From Anaerolineales bacterium (GTDB lineage Bacteria > Chloroflexota > Anaerolineae > Anaerolineales > DRMV01), in the NCBI GenBank assembly GCA_015491595.1, contig WFVP01000203.1, positions 1 to 7,867 on the forward strand: a DNA stretch of 7,867 bases. Reading direction: 5' to 3'. Positions within the stretch are counted from its first letter, which is position 1, and each line of letters starts with the position of its first letter. Made by a program: the position numbers and the translations under genes. The notes below the pieces were generated by a model. It had not been told where the DNA came from and ran no database searches. It saw only the letters and a program-made list of their open reading frames with translations. Of this stretch, positions 6,275-7,867 are shown in pieces.

Positions 6275-6304
6275 AAAAAAGAACAGGGCAGCGTTCCGCT
6301 GCCC
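6275..6304 (-). terminator. Rho-independent terminator of tRNA-Ser
   Basis: A perfect 8-bp stem, GGGCAGCG (6286-6293) with CGCTGCCC (6297-6304), closes a three-base loop. Read on the minus strand it begins five bases after the tRNA 3' end and is followed by TGTTC and then TTTTTT (A-run at 6275-6280 on the plus strand). There is no T-run after the stem on the plus strand, so it should act only on minus-strand transcription. No clear terminator is visible for the plus-strand cluster that ends at 6194, and I see nothing else between 6195 and 6274. Confidence 0.85.
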
Positions 6305-6309
6305 TCAGG

Positions 6310-6398
6310 CGGAGGGGGTGGGATTCGAACCCACGGTGGGCGCTAAGGCCCACAGCGGTTTTCGAGACCGCCCCGTTCGTCCACTCCGGCACCCCTCC
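6310..6398 (-). tRNA. tRNA-Ser, anticodon CGA (reads UCG)
   Basis: An 89-nt class II tRNA on the minus strand. The acceptor pairs GGAGGGG (6398-6392) with CCCCTCC (6317-6311), with discriminator G at 6310. The D arm is CCG...CGG, and the anticodon stem GCGGT/ACCGC encloses loop CTCGAAA, placing anticodon CGA at plus-strand 6362-6364. The long variable arm GTGGGC-CTTAGC-GCCCAC is typical of Ser, and the T arm is GTGGG-TTCGAAT-CCCAC. All stems pair perfectly by eye. CCA is not encoded (CCT follows the discriminator), so it must be added by the nucleotidyltransferase. The tRNA stands alone, with its own promoter and terminator, opposite in direction to the flanking genes. Confidence 0.97.
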
Positions 6399-6409
6399 AG
6401 GCGCTAAAG

Positions 6410-6438
6410 ATTATAACGCCTCCTTGACGGAGGCTCAA
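6410..6438 (-). promoter_or_regulatory. Promoter of tRNA-Ser
   Basis: On the minus strand, a consensus -10 TATAAT (plus-strand 6410-6415) lies 17 bases downstream of TTGAGC (6433-6438), a four-of-six -35. Transcription would start near 6403, leaving a leader of only about five bases before the tRNA 5' end at 6398, to be trimmed by RNase P. Its -35 lies inside the spacer of the efp promoter on the other strand. Confidence 0.7.
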
Positions 6439-6453
6439 CCCCTCATGTATCAT
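6424..6453 (+). promoter_or_regulatory. Promoter of efp
   Basis: TTGACG (6424-6429) and TATCAT (6448-6453), each five of six to the sigma-70-type consensus, are separated by 18 bases. Transcription would begin near 6460, giving a leader of about 30 bases with GAGGAGG (6478-6484) before the efp ATG. The -35 is the centre of a 15-bp dyad, CCTCC-TTGAC-GGAGG (6419-6433), which also touches the tRNA promoter. Confidence 0.6.
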
Positions 6454-6489
6454 GCCCAATGCACCCAATCCCCCGATGAGGAGGCTCCT

Positions 6490-7056
6490 ATGGCCATCGA
6501 AGTGACGGGTTTGCGCAAGGGCGTAACCTTTGAGCTGGACGGCAACATTTACCGGGTGCTGGAATACCATCACCACAAGCCCGGTCGGGGCAAGGCCATC
6601 ATCCGGGTGAAGGCCCGGGACCTGCGCTCCGGTGCCATTGTGGAGAAGACGTTTCTCTCGGGCAACGAGGTGCAGGAAGCGCCCATGGACTACCGCACGG
6701 CTCAGTTCCTGTACACCGACGGCAACACGTACCACTTCATGGACATCGAGACCTATGAGCAGTATGCCATTCCCGCGGAGGTGATGGAAGACGCCGCCCC
6801 TTATTTGCTGGAAGGCATGGAGGTGAAAATCGCCTTCTACAAAGGAGAAGCCCTGGACGTGGAGCTGCCTACCACTGTGGACCTGGAGGTGGTGGAAGCG
6901 GAGGTGGCGGTCAAGGGCGATACGGCCACGGGCCTGACCAAAAAGGTCAAGACCCAGACGGGGTTGGAAGTGGAAGTGCCCCACTTTGTGGAGAAGGGCG
7001 ACATCATTCGGGTGGATACCCGGACCGGAACCTACGTCACTCGGGTGAAGAAGTAG
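6490..7056 (+). CDS. efp: Translation elongation factor P
   Basis: A 188-residue EF-P that binds between the ribosomal P and E sites and relieves stalling at polyproline stretches. The three beta-barrel domains are present at about residues 1-63, 65-128 and 130-186. Family signatures include KPGRGKAIIRVKARDLRSG (30-48), VEKTFLSG, the FMDIETYEQ region, GLEVEVPHFVEKGDIIRVDTRTGTYVTRV near the end of domain III given here only by position (about 159-186), and a normal length. The tip of the first-domain loop is Arg33 where Escherichia coli has the beta-lysylated Lys34; Arg at this place is known in Thermus and in rhamnosylated EF-P. ATG 6490 follows AGGAGG (6479-6484) by five bases. The open frame extends upstream through the tRNA, but that part is not coding. 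Its 3' end overlaps tilS on the opposite strand. Confidence 0.97.
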   Translation: MAIEVTGLRKGVTFELDGNIYRVLEYHHHKPGRGKAIIRVKARDLRSGAIVEKTFLSGNEVQEAPMDYRTAQFLYTDGNTYHFMDIETYEQYAIPAEVMEDAAPYLLEGMEVKIAFYKGEALDVELPTTVDLEVVEAEVAVKGDTATGLTKKVKTQTGLEVEVPHFVEKGDIIRVDTRTGTYVTRVKK

Positions 7057-7867
7057 GCGGAAGCAGCTCCAACCGCAGCACCCGCCGGGTCTGAGGCCGC
7101 ACCCGGAAGGGATGGGCCAGGCGGTGGCCGGCCACCCAGACCACGGTGTTTTCGTGGACCACCAGGGGCCAGCGGTCTCGGGCCCGGCGGGGGATTTTGA
7201 CGTTAATCATGAAATCCGACAGTTTCATCGTGTGTCCATCCATCCCCAGAGGGGCAAAGCGGTCTCCAGGACGACGGGCCCGCACGTAAAGGGGCGTGCC
7301 CACCGCGTCCGCATCCACCCAGGCTTGATGAGGTGGCGTGCGGGACAGGTCCTCCGGCAGGGCCGTTACCGGCAGGGCCTCGCTGGCCGTCAACCTCCAT
7401 CCCTGGTCCAGAGGCACCTCTCCGTTCCAAGGTAGGGGATACACCTGGTCGGCCGCGAGAACCTGGGGCCAGAAGCGGGTGGGCAGGTCGGCTTCCCATC
7501 GGGCGGTGATGCCCCGGTTCCGGTCCTCCCGGGCCAAGTACATCCCGCCGAACCAATCCACCGGTCCCTTGGACGCTGTGGCCAACCAGGCTTCGGCACG
7601 CTCCACATCGGCGAAGGTCATCTCGAGGCCCGGACGAAGGCGCAGGGCCATGCGCCGCCAGAGGTGGTAACGCACGCCCGCCGGGAGGTCGCGCATCGCG
7701 GAAACGTTCCAGAACACGAAGGCTTCCCCCGCCTCCTGCACCACCCGGTCCCAGGCCTGTTCCGCCAGTGCTTGGAGGACCTCCACCTCTTGTTGCACCA
7801 CGCGGGCCATGCGGGCCAGGGTCTCCCGTACGCGAGGGTGGAATTCCCGTTCCAGCAAGGGCAGGAG
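7037..7867 (-). CDS. tilS: tRNA(Ile)-lysidine synthetase, C-terminal part (5' end outside window)
   Basis: The visible 276 codons are the C-terminal part of TilS, which uses ATP and lysine to convert C34 of tRNA-Ile(CAU) to lysidine so that it reads AUA. The frame is open to the window edge, beginning LLPLLEREFHPRVRETLARM, the usual join after the catalytic N-terminal domain; the PP-loop (SGGxDS) lies beyond the window. A central helical region (about visible residues 20-110) is followed by the TilS C-terminal domain (about 195-255), with its hallmark RARRPGDRFAPLGM, KLSDFMINVKIPRRARDRWPL and VVWVAGHRL. The gene ends at TGA (7039-7037), 20 bases inside the 3' end of efp, and no terminator separates the two convergent genes. 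Confidence 0.95.
   Translation of the reverse strand, partial: LLPLLEREFHPRVRETLARMARVVQQEVEVLQALAEQAWDRVVQEAGEAFVFWNVSAMRDLPAGVRYHLWRRMALRLRPGLEMTFADVERAEAWLATASKGPVDWFGGMYLAREDRNRGITARWEADLPTRFWPQVLAADQVYPLPWNGEVPLDQGWRLTASEALPVTALPEDLSRTPPHQAWVDADAVGTPLYVRARRPGDRFAPLGMDGHTMKLSDFMINVKIPRRARDRWPLVVHENTVVWVAGHRLAHPFRVRPQTRRVLRLELLPPTSSPE

Noticed and set aside
6286..6304. The 8-bp hairpin as a terminator for the plus-strand cluster ending at 6194
   Set aside because: No T-run follows it on the plus strand; the run lies on the minus-strand side, which fits the tRNA.
5478..6392. 304-codon open frame on the minus strand over acpS and the pterin dehydratase
   Set aside because: Its N-terminus (MPEWTNGAVSKTAVGL) is the tRNA-Ser gene read as protein, and the rest is antisense to two well-supported genes.
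6225..6407. 60-codon plus-strand frame reading GVGFEPTVGAKAHSGF
   Set aside because: This is the familiar false ORF made by the complement of a tRNA gene; it also spans the terminator hairpin.
6455..6469. CCCAAT repeated twice, nine bases apart, in the efp leader
   Set aside because: It is too short and only two copies; no regulator or further copy supports it.
6178..6489. Upstream extension of the efp frame by 104 codons
   Set aside because: It runs through the tRNA, its terminator and the efp promoter; the standard EF-P N-terminus and a strong ribosome binding site are at 6490.
1..7867. Mobile element, CRISPR array or defence system
   Set aside because: No transposase, integrase, repeat-spacer pattern, terminal repeats or defence-type domain is visible. 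The tRNA has no duplicated 3' end nearby that would mark an attachment site.

Overview
This GC-rich window is a compact stretch of mostly housekeeping chromosome. Genes are packed with stop/start overlaps (ATGA, TGATG) and strong AGGAGG-type ribosome binding sites. The mix of a double-domain GNAT protein, a tandem pair of PlsC-type acyltransferases behind cmk, and an Arg-tipped EF-P resembles what I remember of Anaerolineae-like Chloroflexota. That assignment is an inference; no rRNA or other marker here fixes it.

Layout, left to right. (1) The last 14 codons of an upstream gene, then a polytopic membrane protein of unknown function (74-1093). (2) cmk (1115-1795) followed by two overlapping lysophospholipid acyltransferase-family genes (1792-2562 and about 2519-3253). 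(3) A short gap with an extended -10 promoter, which starts a second co-directional cluster. This cluster holds a tandem-HTH regulator (3353-4036), a TPR protein (4036-4575), a two-domain GNAT acetyltransferase (4594-5517), acpS (5514-5885) and a pterin-4a-carbinolamine dehydratase (5901-6194). (4) A minus-strand tRNA-Ser(CGA) with its own promoter and intrinsic terminator (6275-6438). (5) efp on the plus strand (6490-7056), fired from a promoter interleaved with the tRNA promoter. (6) The C-terminal part of tilS on the minus strand (7037-7867, running off the window), whose 3' end overlaps the 3' end of efp by 20 bases.

Functionally, the left cluster couples pyrimidine nucleotide supply (CMP kinase) to membrane phospholipid acylation. 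The middle cluster pairs a putative regulator module (HTH plus TPR) with acetyl transfer, acyl-carrier-protein activation and pterin recycling. The right end is translation: a serine tRNA, elongation factor P and the tRNA-Ile lysidine synthetase.

I see no mobile element, CRISPR array, phage gene or obvious defence system, and no gap of 300 bases that lacks a gene. The points most worth a second look are the interleaved tRNA-Ser/efp promoters, the coupled tandem-HTH/TPR pair, the shared C-terminal signature of the two acyltransferases, the possible SD-sequestering hairpin before the GNAT gene, and the convergent efp/tilS overlap.
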